A DNA stretch of 64,000 bases from Maribacter algarum (ex Lu et al. 2025) (nom. illeg.) (GTDB lineage: Bacteria; Bacteroidota; Bacteroidia; Flavobacteriales; Flavobacteriaceae): positions 62,001 to 126,000 of the forward strand of contig CANMAW010000003.1 in assembly GCA_947495915.1 (NCBI GenBank), read 5' to 3'. Of the stretch, positions 18,285 through 28,056 are shown one piece after another (position 1 is the stretch's first letter; each line of letters begins with the position of its first letter). The position numbers and the translations under genes are program-made. The notes below the pieces were generated by a model, which was not told the origin of the DNA, did no database searches, and saw only the letters and a list, made by a program, of their open reading frames with translations.

Positions 18285-19865
18285 TTAATTCCATATACGC
18301 TTCAACGCATAGATTTTTCCTTCTTTAAGTACGAAAGAACCATCATTAGAAAAAAGGGAAAGTCTGGTGTACTTCTCCGTCGGAAAAAATATGTCAGTAA
18401 AATTGAGCGTTCCATGATTTGCGAAAATTTCAATTGACGCAGCGTCTATCAAAATTGAAAGGTCTAATTTTTCACCATTAAGGGTGAGCGGTGCGGTATG
18501 CACCGTCTTATAAAACTCTTCAGAAAACTTATTCTTGCTCGATTCAGTTCGGTCTACCATTAACGTTCCCTGTTCCTTATCAATAGTAATTATTAGTTTT
18601 TCCCCGAGGTCGTTCGAGAGTTCTATACCAAACTGACGAGCTGATGTTTTTTCAAGATCTACAAGTAATTCTAGCTCACATTGCAATGGATCAAAAGCCC
18701 CACTGATTTCAGCATGATTCTCTACAATTTTAGGTTCAATAGAGATTTCAGATGCTCGCAAGTCAGTCATTTCCTGAACCGGTAATGAGCGTAATATAAA
18801 ATCATCACCCTCGCGATGAAGTACTATTTCTCGTGGTACGGTCATTGCGCTTCGCCACACTTCTGTAGGTACACTTTGAGCATATTGCCAATTAGACATC
18901 CATCCAATACCAATTCTTCTACTGTCATTCTTTGGAATGTTATCCCATGTCACAAAAGCATAATTATCAGTACCCCAATCTAGCCATTTTTGCTTCGAAG
19001 GGTCGCTTTTAAAAGTGGTTCCATCAAAATCTCCAACAAAATAGCCTGTTGCCGTACCCCCATTAGGGGCCTTTTTTTGAATGCTTACGATCAACACCCA
19101 TTTAGTTAAGTCTTCATTTGCTACTGTAATCGGAAATAAATCTGGGCATTCCCAAAGGCGATCGTCACCCTCAATACCAAATTCTGAAATAAGGCTCCAG
19201 TCTTTAAGATCAGATGAAGAAAATAATTGCACCTTATCATACACTGCGAGTGTCATTATCCATTTTTTCGATGCCTTATGCCAAACCACTTTAGGGTCTC
19301 TAAAATCCTTTATTTTTTGTTCATTCGATATCACTGGATTTTCCGTATACTTGGTCCACGACCTTCCTTTATCGGTACTATAAGCAATACTTTGTTTTTG
19401 AAAATTAGTGGTACCTGCCTTTTCTCCTTCCAAATCGTGATGCGTAAAAGTAGCTACCACTGGAGGATTATTTTCCGTTCCGAATCCGGAGGTATTATGT
19501 ATATCTACCACTGTACCACCTGAAAAAATAAGACCTAATGAATCAGGGTACAATGCAATTGGCAAATGATTCCAATGCACTAAATCTTTAGATACGGCAT
19601 GACCCCAATGCATGGGGCCCCAAACAATACTATCAGGATAGTACTGATAACTCAAATGATATTCTCCATCAGCATAAAACATTCCATTCGGATCGTTCAT
19701 CCATTTTGAAGGGGGAGTAAAATGAAATTGAGGGCGATGCTTTTCCCTATAACCATTAGCTACCACATCTTTCTTACCCTTCTTATCTTTATCAGTTACC
19801 TTCTCTTGCTTACAGCTTACACCTATTAGAACCAAAAAGACTAAAACAATTGCCGAATATTTCAT
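18285..19865 (-). CDS. GH32 beta-fructosidase lipoprotein (levanase/invertase type)
   Basis: A 526-residue lipoprotein (lipobox VSC, Cys18) that hydrolyses beta-fructosides such as levan, inulin or sucrose. The catalytic triad is visible: nucleophile D58 in WMNDPNG, transition-state stabiliser D190 in RDP, and acid/base E239 in ECP. A five-bladed propeller is followed by the C-terminal beta-sandwich from about residue 370 (IEIFANHGTLNFTDIFFP). Its lipid anchor places it outside the cytoplasm. Its start overlaps the MFS transporter stop by 4 bases, so translation is coupled. Confidence 0.92.
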   Translation of the reverse strand: MKYSAIVLVFLVLIGVSCKQEKVTDKDKKGKKDVVANGYREKHRPQFHFTPPSKWMNDPNGMFYADGEYHLSYQYYPDSIVWGPMHWGHAVSKDLVHWNHLPIALYPDSLGLIFSGGTVVDIHNTSGFGTENNPPVVATFTHHDLEGEKAGTTNFQKQSIAYSTDKGRSWTKYTENPVISNEQKIKDFRDPKVVWHKASKKWIMTLAVYDKVQLFSSSDLKDWSLISEFGIEGDDRLWECPDLFPITVANEDLTKWVLIVSIQKKAPNGGTATGYFVGDFDGTTFKSDPSKQKWLDWGTDNYAFVTWDNIPKNDSRRIGIGWMSNWQYAQSVPTEVWRSAMTVPREIVLHREGDDFILRSLPVQEMTDLRASEISIEPKIVENHAEISGAFDPLQCELELLVDLEKTSARQFGIELSNDLGEKLIITIDKEQGTLMVDRTESSKNKFSEEFYKTVHTAPLTLNGEKLDLSILIDAASIEIFANHGTLNFTDIFFPTEKYTRLSLFSNDGSFVLKEGKIYALKRIWN

Positions 19866-21190
19866 GATTTTTTGGTTTTTTTACTTAACATTTCTTGCAT
19901 GGCCTCTAACGAAACACCTTTAGTTTCTGGCATCATAAAGGCTACAAACAATAGCTGAAGCACCATCATGAAGGCAAAGAAACTAAATACCACTCCTGGT
20001 CCGATGGTAGAAAATAACACGGGTATTAAAGAAGGAACTACCGCTGCTAAAATCCAATGTACTGAACTTCCGAAAGACTGGCCTGAACCTCTTAAATGAT
20101 TCGGGAATATTTCTGAAATGAACACCCAAATTACGGTTCCTTGTCCGATGGCATGCGCCGCTATAAATATGAACAAAAAAATAGGCATGGCCATTCCTTC
20201 CCAATTCATAAAAAAAGCGCAAGCTACTAATGATAATGAGCCGATATAACCAATAGAACCAATATACATTAGCTGTTTTCTTCCCACTTTATCAATAAGA
20301 TAAATTCCCAACAGGGTAAAAAGCATATTGATAACACCAATACCTATACTCCCTAAAAGAGCCGCACTTTCTTCAAGCCCAGCCTCCGTCATTATTCGTG
20401 GGGCATAATATAGAAATGCATTTATGCCTGAGAGTTGGTTAAAAAAAGCAATACTAAAAGCAAGTATTAAAGGAAAGCGATATTTTTTTATAAAAATAGT
20501 TTCGTGCGGAACCGTGTTTTCCATTTCTTCTTGAGTATGGATGATCATTTTTTCCGGGTTTTTATCCGGATTTATCAATTGAAGTACTTCTTTAGCTTCC
20601 TCCTTTCTGAATTTAGTCAAAAGCCATCTCGGACTCTTAGGAAGTGTTAAGGCAAATAAAGTATATAGAATTGCTGGAATAGCTTCAACACCAACCATCC
20701 ATCGCCAATCATTCTCACCAAGACCACTCAATAAGTAGTTAGAGAAAAAAGCAATTAGAATACCGAAAACAATATTAAATTGATACAACCCAACTAATTT
20801 ACCTCTATCATGAGCGGGCGCAATTTCTGATATATATGCCGGAGCAGCAATGGTCGATGCACCTACACCAAGGCCCCCTATAAATCTAAATACGGCAAAT
20901 GTAATGGGGTCGTTCGCAAAAGCCGAACCTAAAGCAGAAACTGTATATAGAATACCAATCCATAATAAAGTTTTTTTACGTCCCATTTTATTAGTCGGAA
21001 TACTCCCAAATAAAGCACCAACTACGGTACCCCAAAGCGCCATACCTACCACTACGATTCCGTGAAAAGCATCTGAGGAGCCCCAGAGTGCCTGTAATTT
21101 TTTATCTGCCCCAGAAATCACCACCGTATCAAAACCAAAAAGAAATCCTGCTAAAGCTGCAGTAATAGACCATATCCAAATTTTTTTCAT
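19862..21190 (-). CDS. MFS sugar porter, probably fructose or sucrose
   Basis: A 442-residue transporter with 12 predicted helices. Sugar-porter signatures are present: GRKKTLLW after helix 2, RFIGGLGVGAST, PKSPRWLL in the central loop, a repeat of the Major-Facilitator motif (DKVGRKQ), and PETKGVSLE at the end. It is first in the operon with GH32 and fructokinase, which makes fructose or a short fructan the likely substrate. The 295-base upstream gap is AT-rich and holds its promoter; no clear operator was recognised. Confidence 0.9.
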   Translation of the reverse strand: MKKIWIWSITAALAGFLFGFDTVVISGADKKLQALWGSSDAFHGIVVVGMALWGTVVGALFGSIPTNKMGRKKTLLWIGILYTVSALGSAFANDPITFAVFRFIGGLGVGASTIAAPAYISEIAPAHDRGKLVGLYQFNIVFGILIAFFSNYLLSGLGENDWRWMVGVEAIPAILYTLFALTLPKSPRWLLTKFRKEEAKEVLQLINPDKNPEKMIIHTQEEMENTVPHETIFIKKYRFPLILAFSIAFFNQLSGINAFLYYAPRIMTEAGLEESAALLGSIGIGVINMLFTLLGIYLIDKVGRKQLMYIGSIGYIGSLSLVACAFFMNWEGMAMPIFLFIFIAAHAIGQGTVIWVFISEIFPNHLRGSGQSFGSSVHWILAAVVPSLIPVLFSTIGPGVVFSFFAFMMVLQLLFVAFMMPETKGVSLEAMQEMLSKKTKKS

Positions 21191-21485
21191 AAAAGCAGTA
21201 TTTTATTGACTGGTTCGTTGTACATCATCAAGCGAATGACATTAAAACTTTGGCACAATCAAGTGAATTAAGTTTTTAAATATATCATATATATAACGAA
21301 AATAGTTAGCGAAAACTTGAATATTCTAAAAAAATGGAACTCTAACGATTTAGTAATTAAAATATGAACTCCGTTGAGAATTAGAACATTCAAAAGACCT
21401 ATGAAAAGGTATATTTCTGAAAGATTCTGAAATAAAAATAAAACCGTAAATTCTAGAACTGATTAATCACAATTTAAAGAGACGA

Positions 21486-21959
21486 ATGAAAAATCTAATC
21501 ATCACGATAGCCTTAATAGCACCTTTAGTAACTTTTGCTCAAGAAGATATTTATACCATTTCTTCATATCTCGACGAGGGAGTTAAAGCCCCTAACACAC
21601 ATTACCTCGGTGAAGCGTGGTTAAATAGAGTTTTAGAAGCCAATGATGAATTAGACTTTCACATCACTAAAGCAACTTTTAAAGCTAATTCTACCTTAGA
21701 TTGGCACAAACACGCGTCAGCCCAAATTTTGATTTATGTTAATGGCGAAGGGTATTATCAAGAAAGAGGAAAAGAACCTATTATCTTAAAGGCTGGGAGT
21801 GTTATTAAATGTGCCAAAGGCATAGAACATTGGCATTCTTCTACTAAAGAAAACGATGTAACTTATTTAGCCTTGTATGGCGGTGAAGCACCAACTACAT
21901 GGACGGAGGTAGTTACCCAAGCTTATTATGACAGTGTGGCCGAAAAACTTCATCAATAA
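21486..21959 (+). CDS. Exported cupin-domain protein
   Basis: A 157-residue protein with a signal peptide ending TFAQ (about 1-18). The cupin motif 1 is visible as WHKHASAQILIYVNGEGYYQ and motif 2 as AGSVIKCAKGIEHWHSS, with metal-ligand histidines. It is probably a periplasmic single-domain cupin. Relatives are annotated as carboxymuconolactone decarboxylase-associated or stress cupins, and the substrate is unknown. It stands alone. Confidence 0.8.
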   Translation: MKNLIITIALIAPLVTFAQEDIYTISSYLDEGVKAPNTHYLGEAWLNRVLEANDELDFHITKATFKANSTLDWHKHASAQILIYVNGEGYYQERGKEPIILKAGSVIKCAKGIEHWHSSTKENDVTYLALYGGEAPTTWTEVVTQAYYDSVAEKLHQ

Positions 21960-22390
21960 GTCCATATGTATTAACGCTATTAACTTCAAAAATTGGCAGG
22001 TCTAAATTATCGCGAGCGTAATCAAAAAAACAATTCGCTGTCATAATTTTTGGTTGGCCGCAATGAAACAACCTAAATTCAATGGTTTTTTTTGCTTAAG
22101 TTTTATAACCATGCTCATTTCTAATCCTCTTTTTCGTGAAAATTGAACGCCATCAATCACGTAAAACTGGCTAATTTACACTACATAAAAACCACGATCA
22201 GACCCCTATTTGTCTGGTTAATAGCCACTTCCGCGCTATGCATTTCCCTTGAAGGTGCCGCAAGGTCATGCAACTAATTAAAACTTGTCTTGTCTATTTA
22301 TAGGCGATGAAGTAGTTGAAATGTTTAAAAAGCAATTCTTCATTTTTTAACCATGCAACTAGTCTCGCTAATTAATTTAAAAACAAAATA
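21960..22390. other. Intergenic region (431 bp), nothing recognised
   Basis: AT-rich sequence upstream of the hydrolase operon. No open frame, repeat or convincing hairpin was found. Confidence 0.4.
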
Positions 22391-23317
22391 ATGAAAACAG
22401 TAACAGTAAAAAAGACAAGAATCATGTATTACCATTCCATCAAAAAAGTATTTCTACTTTCACTTTTAGCCATTTTAATATACTCCTGTACAAACGACGA
22501 CAATCAGGTGCCAACAGCAGAGGAACCAACTGTTGCGATTACTGAAATATCACAAGACATTAAAGACCTAATTCATTTTCAGGGCGATGAAAAAGCCCCC
22601 ACCGTTGTAATTAATGTACCGGGTGGGCCAAGTACAGAGTTTAATAGAGACATCACCGACCTGATTTATGCAGCTACAAAAACAGAAGACTTATTAATTC
22701 TGAATGTGCACCAATCACAAACTTTAGATTCTACTATAGTGAAAGGCAATGACATCACTTTAGATCAAGCCATTGCTTTTAATAATCAAAGCATAGCAAA
22801 CTTAGATAAGGTGGTATCTTATTTTAAAAATCAAGGTAGAACCGTTAATATTTTAGGGTTTTCATTTGGCGCATTTGTTACACAAGATCTAATTGCAAAA
22901 AAAGGAATTGATAGTGCCGATAAATATTTACTGATGACAGGTCGGTTAGATATAAATGACGTTTTATGGCAAGCATCGGCTGAAGGTAAAGAAGGGTACT
23001 TTGAAAATGGTGTTACCCCAGTAATAAATGAAGACCCAGACCCCAAAGTTCAAGAAAGAAATCTTCTTAGAATGTCTGCAGGACTTGGAATGAACCGATA
23101 TACTGAGTTACTTGATCCTATTGACGATTTTTCAAATGTCACCTATGTTTACGGAAAAACTGACGAAGCAGTAGGTAGCCTTACCACCGAAGAAGTACAG
23201 TTTTTAGAAGCAAAAAACACCACTATAATTGTAGGAAACGGGGGGCATGGTGATACCATTTTTGATTTTATCGAGCAAGGATTCATGGATACCTTCGGAA
23301 TTGAAATAGTACTATAA
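22391..23317 (+). CDS. Alpha/beta-hydrolase-fold lipoprotein
   Basis: The lipobox ILIYSC puts Cys33 at the mature N-terminus if the first ATG is used; the ATG at 22424 gives a shorter, more usual signal sequence and is equally plausible. The nucleophile elbow is GFSFGAF and a histidine lies in GNGGHGD near the C-terminus, consistent with an active serine hydrolase. Substrate is unknown. It starts a three-gene cluster with a barrel-like protein and a second hydrolase. Confidence 0.72.
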   Translation: MKTVTVKKTRIMYYHSIKKVFLLSLLAILIYSCTNDDNQVPTAEEPTVAITEISQDIKDLIHFQGDEKAPTVVINVPGGPSTEFNRDITDLIYAATKTEDLLILNVHQSQTLDSTIVKGNDITLDQAIAFNNQSIANLDKVVSYFKNQGRTVNILGFSFGAFVTQDLIAKKGIDSADKYLLMTGRLDINDVLWQASAEGKEGYFENGVTPVINEDPDPKVQERNLLRMSAGLGMNRYTELLDPIDDFSNVTYVYGKTDEAVGSLTTEEVQFLEAKNTTIIVGNGGHGDTIFDFIEQGFMDTFGIEIVL

Positions 23318-23326
23318 CTCAAAATC

Positions 23327-23935
23327 ATGAAAAAATATAGTATCGTTTTTCTATTGCTTTTTGCAATGAACCTTAACGGGCAACAGCTACCCAATAATAA
23401 TCCCTTTTTAGATAAAACAACATTCAAAATAGGATATCATGGAGATCTCATTAATACTAGCGGACTTCAATTAGGTGCAGAGTATGCGTGGAAAGAAAAG
23501 ATAAAAATCAAAGAAAAGAAGAAAGGTCCTAAATCTATTACCCACCAGTATTTACTTCATAGTAATTTAGGATATTCTACCAACTTTCGAAACAAAACAG
23601 ACAATGGTTTACAGGTCTATGCGGGTATTATTTGGCGCAGAACCAATCCGAAAAGATGGCAGTTTAATCTAGAAATAAATCCTTTAGGATATTATCGTTC
23701 AATACTGCCAGAAACTTATGAGGTACAAGAATCTGAGGTTTCTAAAATAAAGTTTCCTGGCCGTAGTTATTATGCCCCATCTATTGGTTTTGGTACTGGA
23801 AGACAACGACCAGGCAAAAGACGTTCAGGTTGGTATCTTAATTTGAATTACACTTTAAGAACCCCCTATAATGCTGGTACCTTACCCACTTTATCAATAC
23901 AATACGGACATCGTTTTAATTTTAAAAAGAAATAA
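23327..23935 (+). CDS. Hypothetical exported protein, beta-barrel-like
   Basis: A 202-residue protein with a signal peptide ending NGQ (about 1-19). The rest alternates aromatic and polar residues in strand-like segments (SNLGYSTNF, LQVYAGIIWRR, FNLEINPLGYYRS) and ends in HRFNFKKK, as in small outer-membrane barrels. No family was recognised. It lies 9 bases after one hydrolase and 2 bases before another. Confidence 0.65.
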   Translation: MKKYSIVFLLLFAMNLNGQQLPNNNPFLDKTTFKIGYHGDLINTSGLQLGAEYAWKEKIKIKEKKKGPKSITHQYLLHSNLGYSTNFRNKTDNGLQVYAGIIWRRTNPKRWQFNLEINPLGYYRSILPETYEVQESEVSKIKFPGRSYYAPSIGFGTGRQRPGKRRSGWYLNLNYTLRTPYNAGTLPTLSIQYGHRFNFKKK

Positions 23936-23937
23936 TC

Positions 23938-24969
23938 ATGCAAAAAATAAAAATAGTGGCCATTACCTTATTGGTACTTGGCATAATATCATGTTCTAAA
24001 GAAGAAGTCAATAGCAACGACCTCAATGAAACTATTGTCGTACGGCATAAAAAAGCCGATATGATAGCCAGAATTTATGGCAATGCCTCTGACAAAGTCT
24101 TCTTGATCATTCTGCATGGTGGCCCAGGTGGAAGCGGATTACAGTATAGAGTAAACACCATTCGAACCGAAATTGAGGCAAATAACCCGGTGGTTTATTT
24201 TGACCAAAGAGGTTCAGGAAGTTCGCAAGGCAATTATTCTGAAAAAGAGGTTAGTATTGATATCATGGCCGAAGATGTTTTGGCTTTGGTAAAGGTCATT
24301 AAAGAGAAATATGGTAAGGATTCAAAACTATTCTTAATGGGTCATAGCTGGGGAGGTGCCCTTGCGCCGGCAACGCTGTTAAAAAATCAAGAGGTATTCT
24401 CAGGCTATATTGATGTAAATGGATCTCATGACTCTAAGGGATTATATGATGCTTACAAGGTAGTTTTTAAGGAAATGGCGAACCAGCAAATTGCACAGGG
24501 TAATAGTGTTGATTATTGGAAGAACGTACTTGATTTAGCAAATAACACCGGAGCATATAGTTTAGATAATTATTATGTGCTCAATAGAAAAGCAAACGGA
24601 ATGGCAAAAATACTTGCGAAAGACAAGGTGATTAATGAATCGAAAATTGATTATGGCAATGATACACCCTCAGAAAACGGACCAATTATTAATTGGAATC
24701 GGGGAAAAATTGGACAAATATTAGACAACAAAGGACTCAATGAGAACATATCATTCACCGATAGGTTATCTGAAATTACCATACCAGCCCTAGTGTTATG
24801 GGGCAAATATGATCTTGTTGTTCCGACATTTTATGCACAAGAAGCTTTTGATCATTTGGGCGCTAATGATAAAGAAATGTTCATTTTTGAGAAATCGGCT
24901 CATAACCCTATGTATACAGAACCTGATCTGTTCTCTAAAAAGGTTATAGCGTTTATTAACATCCACTAG
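23938..24969 (+). CDS. Alpha/beta-hydrolase lipoprotein, proline iminopeptidase-like (S33)
   Basis: A 343-residue lipoprotein (lipobox ISCS, Cys20). It has the oxyanion motif LHGGPGGSG, the nucleophile elbow GHSWGGA, an aspartate region near LWGKYDLVVP and histidine in KSAHNP. The HGGPGGS motif and cap are typical of S33 proline iminopeptidases, here moved to the envelope. It may release N-terminal proline or cleave esters. A weak GGAGG-type hairpin follows the stop. Confidence 0.8.
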   Translation: MQKIKIVAITLLVLGIISCSKEEVNSNDLNETIVVRHKKADMIARIYGNASDKVFLIILHGGPGGSGLQYRVNTIRTEIEANNPVVYFDQRGSGSSQGNYSEKEVSIDIMAEDVLALVKVIKEKYGKDSKLFLMGHSWGGALAPATLLKNQEVFSGYIDVNGSHDSKGLYDAYKVVFKEMANQQIAQGNSVDYWKNVLDLANNTGAYSLDNYYVLNRKANGMAKILAKDKVINESKIDYGNDTPSENGPIINWNRGKIGQILDNKGLNENISFTDRLSEITIPALVLWGKYDLVVPTFYAQEAFDHLGANDKEMFIFEKSAHNPMYTEPDLFSKKVIAFINIH

Positions 24970-25343
24970 AATGAATTAAACCAAAGTTTTTGACCAAATA
25001 AACGGAGGAGCGCGAACCTCCTATTCAACAATAATATCAACTAATAATGAAAAGGCAAATAGTGCTTTTCTAATGTCATTACGGCTCAGAAGCTTTTGTA
25101 GCACGGGCACTTTAAAGCCAAAAGCCTGCTATAAATCATTGAATCATTTTTGTGCTAACTAGCAGTCGATCGTTATTACATCATATGTTATTCTTCATGT
25201 GATGGAATAACTTTCATTTTAAATTAGTAACATTTCTTATTGATCGCATACCAATTAGATCATCAATATAGAGTAGGGCAGGTTAGTTCAGATTATACCG
25301 TACTAAAAAACTACAGAATCATTCATCAAAAAACGAAACAAAA
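24970..25343. other. Intergenic region (374 bp)
   Basis: A short GGAGG/CCTCC hairpin near 25004-25021 may help end the upstream operon but lacks a T-tract. No gene was seen in the remainder. Confidence 0.4.
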
Positions 25344-26210
25344 ATGTTTTTCAAATCAAAAGAAGGAAAAGAACAAATACTGAAACTTTATAATCAAAAG
25401 CTAAACGACTTACAGGTTGATTATACCACAACGTCATTAGCAACCAAATTTGGGGAAACCCATATAATCACAGTCGGGAATACGAATTTACCACCTCTGC
25501 TGCTACTTCATGGTACCGGTGGTTGTGCGCCTCAAATTCTCGATTCATTTCCAAACCTATCTGATTCCTATTGTGTTTATGCTGTTGATGTTTTGGCACA
25601 ACCCAATAAAAGTGCCGAGAATAGATTACCCATGAAATCGCTTGATTATGGTGACTGGTTACTTGAAATTATTACAAAGCTAAAGCTAGAAGCGGTAACC
25701 TTAGTAGGGTTTTCTTTCGGAGGACTCATTAGTTTAAAAGCACTAGAATTTAATGAAACTCCCATAAAAAAGGTATTTTTAATAGCACCAGTATATATTG
25801 TTAATGGTAACCCTCTAATCAATGTATGGAAAATGTTTATCCCTTTAAAAAAGTTCATTAAAACCAATAATCAAGAGTATATTAAAAAAGTTATGAATGT
25901 TCTTTTTTCTGAATATGATGACTTTGCATTAGCCTATATGGCTGCTACTTTTCAACATTGTAATATGGACTTTTCGCCTTTACCCATTCTTTCAAAACAA
26001 AAAGCAAACCGTTTAAAAACACCAATAACCCTTTTTGCCTGTAAAAATGACATTATGTTTCCTGGTAAAAAAATGATCAAAAGGGCCGAACGTATATTTC
26101 CGTCGTTAGAAGAAGTAGTATTTCTTAAAGGCGCCAAACATGTGCCCAATACTAAAGACTTTAAAGCTATAGAAAAGAAAATAGTAAATGCGCTACAATA
26201 CCAGACTTAG
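25344..26210 (+). CDS. Alpha/beta hydrolase
   Basis: A 288-residue cytoplasmic hydrolase without a signal peptide. It shows the HGTGG oxyanion loop, the nucleophile elbow GFSFGG, acid region CKNDIMFP and histidine in KGAKHVPNT. It resembles carboxylesterase YbfK-type enzymes, and the substrate is unknown. It is unlinked in strand terms to the operon before it and has its own upstream region. Confidence 0.8.
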   Translation: MFFKSKEGKEQILKLYNQKLNDLQVDYTTTSLATKFGETHIITVGNTNLPPLLLLHGTGGCAPQILDSFPNLSDSYCVYAVDVLAQPNKSAENRLPMKSLDYGDWLLEIITKLKLEAVTLVGFSFGGLISLKALEFNETPIKKVFLIAPVYIVNGNPLINVWKMFIPLKKFIKTNNQEYIKKVMNVLFSEYDDFALAYMAATFQHCNMDFSPLPILSKQKANRLKTPITLFACKNDIMFPGKKMIKRAERIFPSLEEVVFLKGAKHVPNTKDFKAIEKKIVNALQYQT

Positions 26211-26366
26211 GGTGTATCTACCATAGTATTTTTCATAGCCATGTGTTTAAATGAAATAGCATTTGCATTTCATTTACAGTTTACAACGTGTTTTAACTTC
26301 GTACATTCACTTTCGCGATGAATTATGATACTAGTTGAGGTATACAAGCTGAGCCTTTAGTTATAA

Positions 26367-26399
26367 TCAATTCATCCACAACATATAACAGTTCAGTAT
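26367..26399 (+). repeat. Upstream element shared with the 28057 gene
   Basis: A 33-base stretch beginning TCAATTCATCC and ending TTCAGTAT matches 27916-27948 at 29 of 33 positions, each lying roughly 100-140 bases before its start codon. It may be a shared regulator site or a remnant of a local duplication. Confidence 0.5.
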
Positions 26400-26429
26400 C
26401 TTTAAAATAGTTTAGATACCTTACTTAAA

Positions 26430-26437
26430 TAGTTTTG
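26430..26437 (+). promoter_or_regulatory. -7 promoter element before serine hydrolase
   Basis: TAGTTTTG matches TAnnTTTG exactly, 31 bases before the ATG at 26469 and 30 bases after the shared 33-base element. Confidence 0.5.
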
Positions 26438-26468
26438 TAGCAAACAACACTTTTTTACAACTGAAAAA

Positions 26469-27530
26469 ATGAAAAACAACAAACCAAAGACGGGTAAAAA
26501 AAAGCTAATATTTAGAATCATATTATTTACTAGCACTTTTATTTCTTTATGGTTTGTACCGTGGATTCTGGTAAAAGCTTGGATTTTACCTTTACCCGAT
26601 ACCGTTCAAGAACAAGTAGATCAAACCTTAGGGTATGGTTTCGACGGTGTTGTTGTATATGTTGATGAAACCGGAAAACCACCAGCGTTTTATACAGCAG
26701 GATATCACAATACCATAGAAAAAATTCCGGCCAAACCAGACGCACTATTTAAAATTGCCAGTGTAAGCAAGCTATACGTAGCCGTTGCTATTACCAAATT
26801 AGCACATAGTAATCAACTGTCATTAGATACGAAACTCACTGATTTTTTTCCAGAATTGAAAAGTAGAATAGAAAATGCTGATAAAATCACCTTACGAATG
26901 TTGGTGCAACATAGAAGCGGTATTCCCAATTTTACTGACAATCCTGAGTTTTGGAAAAATCAACCAAATACCGATATCGATGTACTTAACTATGCGCTTG
27001 ATTTACCAGCCAAATTTGAGCCCAATAAAGATTATGGCTATTCAAACACCAATTATTTATTGCTTTCAAGAGTGATTGAACAAGTTACAGGCGGCAGTCG
27101 CCAAGACTACTTTAAAAAGGAAATACTAATTCCTCTTGGATTAAAAAACACTTTCGGATCACTAGATGAAGTAAACCTTGATCAAGTAATGAGCGGTTAT
27201 TACGTAGGCATTGAAAAAGATTTTAAATCTGAAAATCAGGGTATGATGATTGCTACAGCAGAAGATGTTGGTATCTTTTTAAGAGCGCTAAACGATGGGT
27301 CGCTACTTAATAAAGCAGAAATGGAAATCTACACTTCATTGTACGAATTTAATCATGGAGGATTAGCCGCAGGGTACCAATGCATGGCAGAATACCATAA
27401 AGATATAGATGCCGTAGTGGTTCAATTTATGAATACAACTGATTTTGAAGGCTATCAATGGAATCTGTTAGAGATAACACATAGTCGCGTGGTTAAAATT
27501 TTACGTAAAAGACAACAGGCTTTACAATAG
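26469..27530 (+). CDS. Membrane-anchored serine hydrolase, beta-lactamase class C-like
   Basis: A 353-residue protein with an N-terminal anchor (about 14-40) and the penicillin-binding or class C fold. The nucleophile motif S98-V-S-K101 is clear, followed by YSNTNY (the YxN motif) and an HGG motif in FNHGGLAAG. The active-site motifs are all intact, so it is likely an active envelope amidase, esterase or D,D-peptidase rather than a true lactamase. A closely related but frameshifted paralogue lies at 28808. Confidence 0.82.
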   Translation: MKNNKPKTGKKKLIFRIILFTSTFISLWFVPWILVKAWILPLPDTVQEQVDQTLGYGFDGVVVYVDETGKPPAFYTAGYHNTIEKIPAKPDALFKIASVSKLYVAVAITKLAHSNQLSLDTKLTDFFPELKSRIENADKITLRMLVQHRSGIPNFTDNPEFWKNQPNTDIDVLNYALDLPAKFEPNKDYGYSNTNYLLLSRVIEQVTGGSRQDYFKKEILIPLGLKNTFGSLDEVNLDQVMSGYYVGIEKDFKSENQGMMIATAEDVGIFLRALNDGSLLNKAEMEIYTSLYEFNHGGLAAGYQCMAEYHKDIDAVVVQFMNTTDFEGYQWNLLEITHSRVVKILRKRQQALQ

Positions 27531-27633
27531 TCATTAACGCTAACAGCACCTTTTATCTTACTATACCGTGTAGTACCAGGGTAATCTCAAACTTTTTAAT
27601 TAGCTAAAAACTTTTACTCGCAAATGTGCGCAT

Positions 27634-27661
27634 AAAAAAGGTGACAGCGAGCACCTTTTTT
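27634..27661 (+). terminator. Terminator after serine hydrolase
   Basis: AAAAAAGGTG pairs with CACCTTTTTT over 10 bases around an 8-base loop, with a T-run on the exit side. Confidence 0.75.
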
Positions 27662-27915
27662 GGCATACTTGTATTGTTGTTGAGGTGTTTTTTTTAATGA
27701 TTATACCTTTTTTCTGCGATTATAACAGCTATCAAAACAAATCATTCTAAAGTATATTGAGCAATTTTTTGGTAGAAGATTTAGGGTACTTTCATTTGAA
27801 TATGGCAAAGACATTACCCTTCATGCATGCGAATAAGACAACTTCAATTTCAGAATCTATCATTTAAACCTCACGAAGTCATTGGCAGTAAATGCAGTTT
27901 AATGATGCTCTAAAA

Positions 27916-27948
27916 TCAATTCATCCATACCATTTAACAATTCAGTAT
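27916..27948 (+). repeat. Second copy of the 33-base upstream element
   Basis: Begins TCAATTCATCC and ends TTCAGTAT, matching 26367-26399 at 29 of 33 positions, 108 bases before the ATG at 28057. Confidence 0.5.
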
Positions 27949-28056
27949 TTCGATTTTAATTTTTAAAGCAAGAAAAAAAATATTTGCATTGTGAAACGTG
28001 ATACGGTTATTACGTATTCATGAAATTACACATTTAAATTAAAGAATAATTCATCA

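Larger units (their letters stand above)
27531..28056. other. Intergenic region (526 bp) with terminator and shared element
   Basis: It holds the terminator at 27634 and the second copy of the 33-base shared element at 27916. The rest is AT-rich without a recognised gene. Confidence 0.5.
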
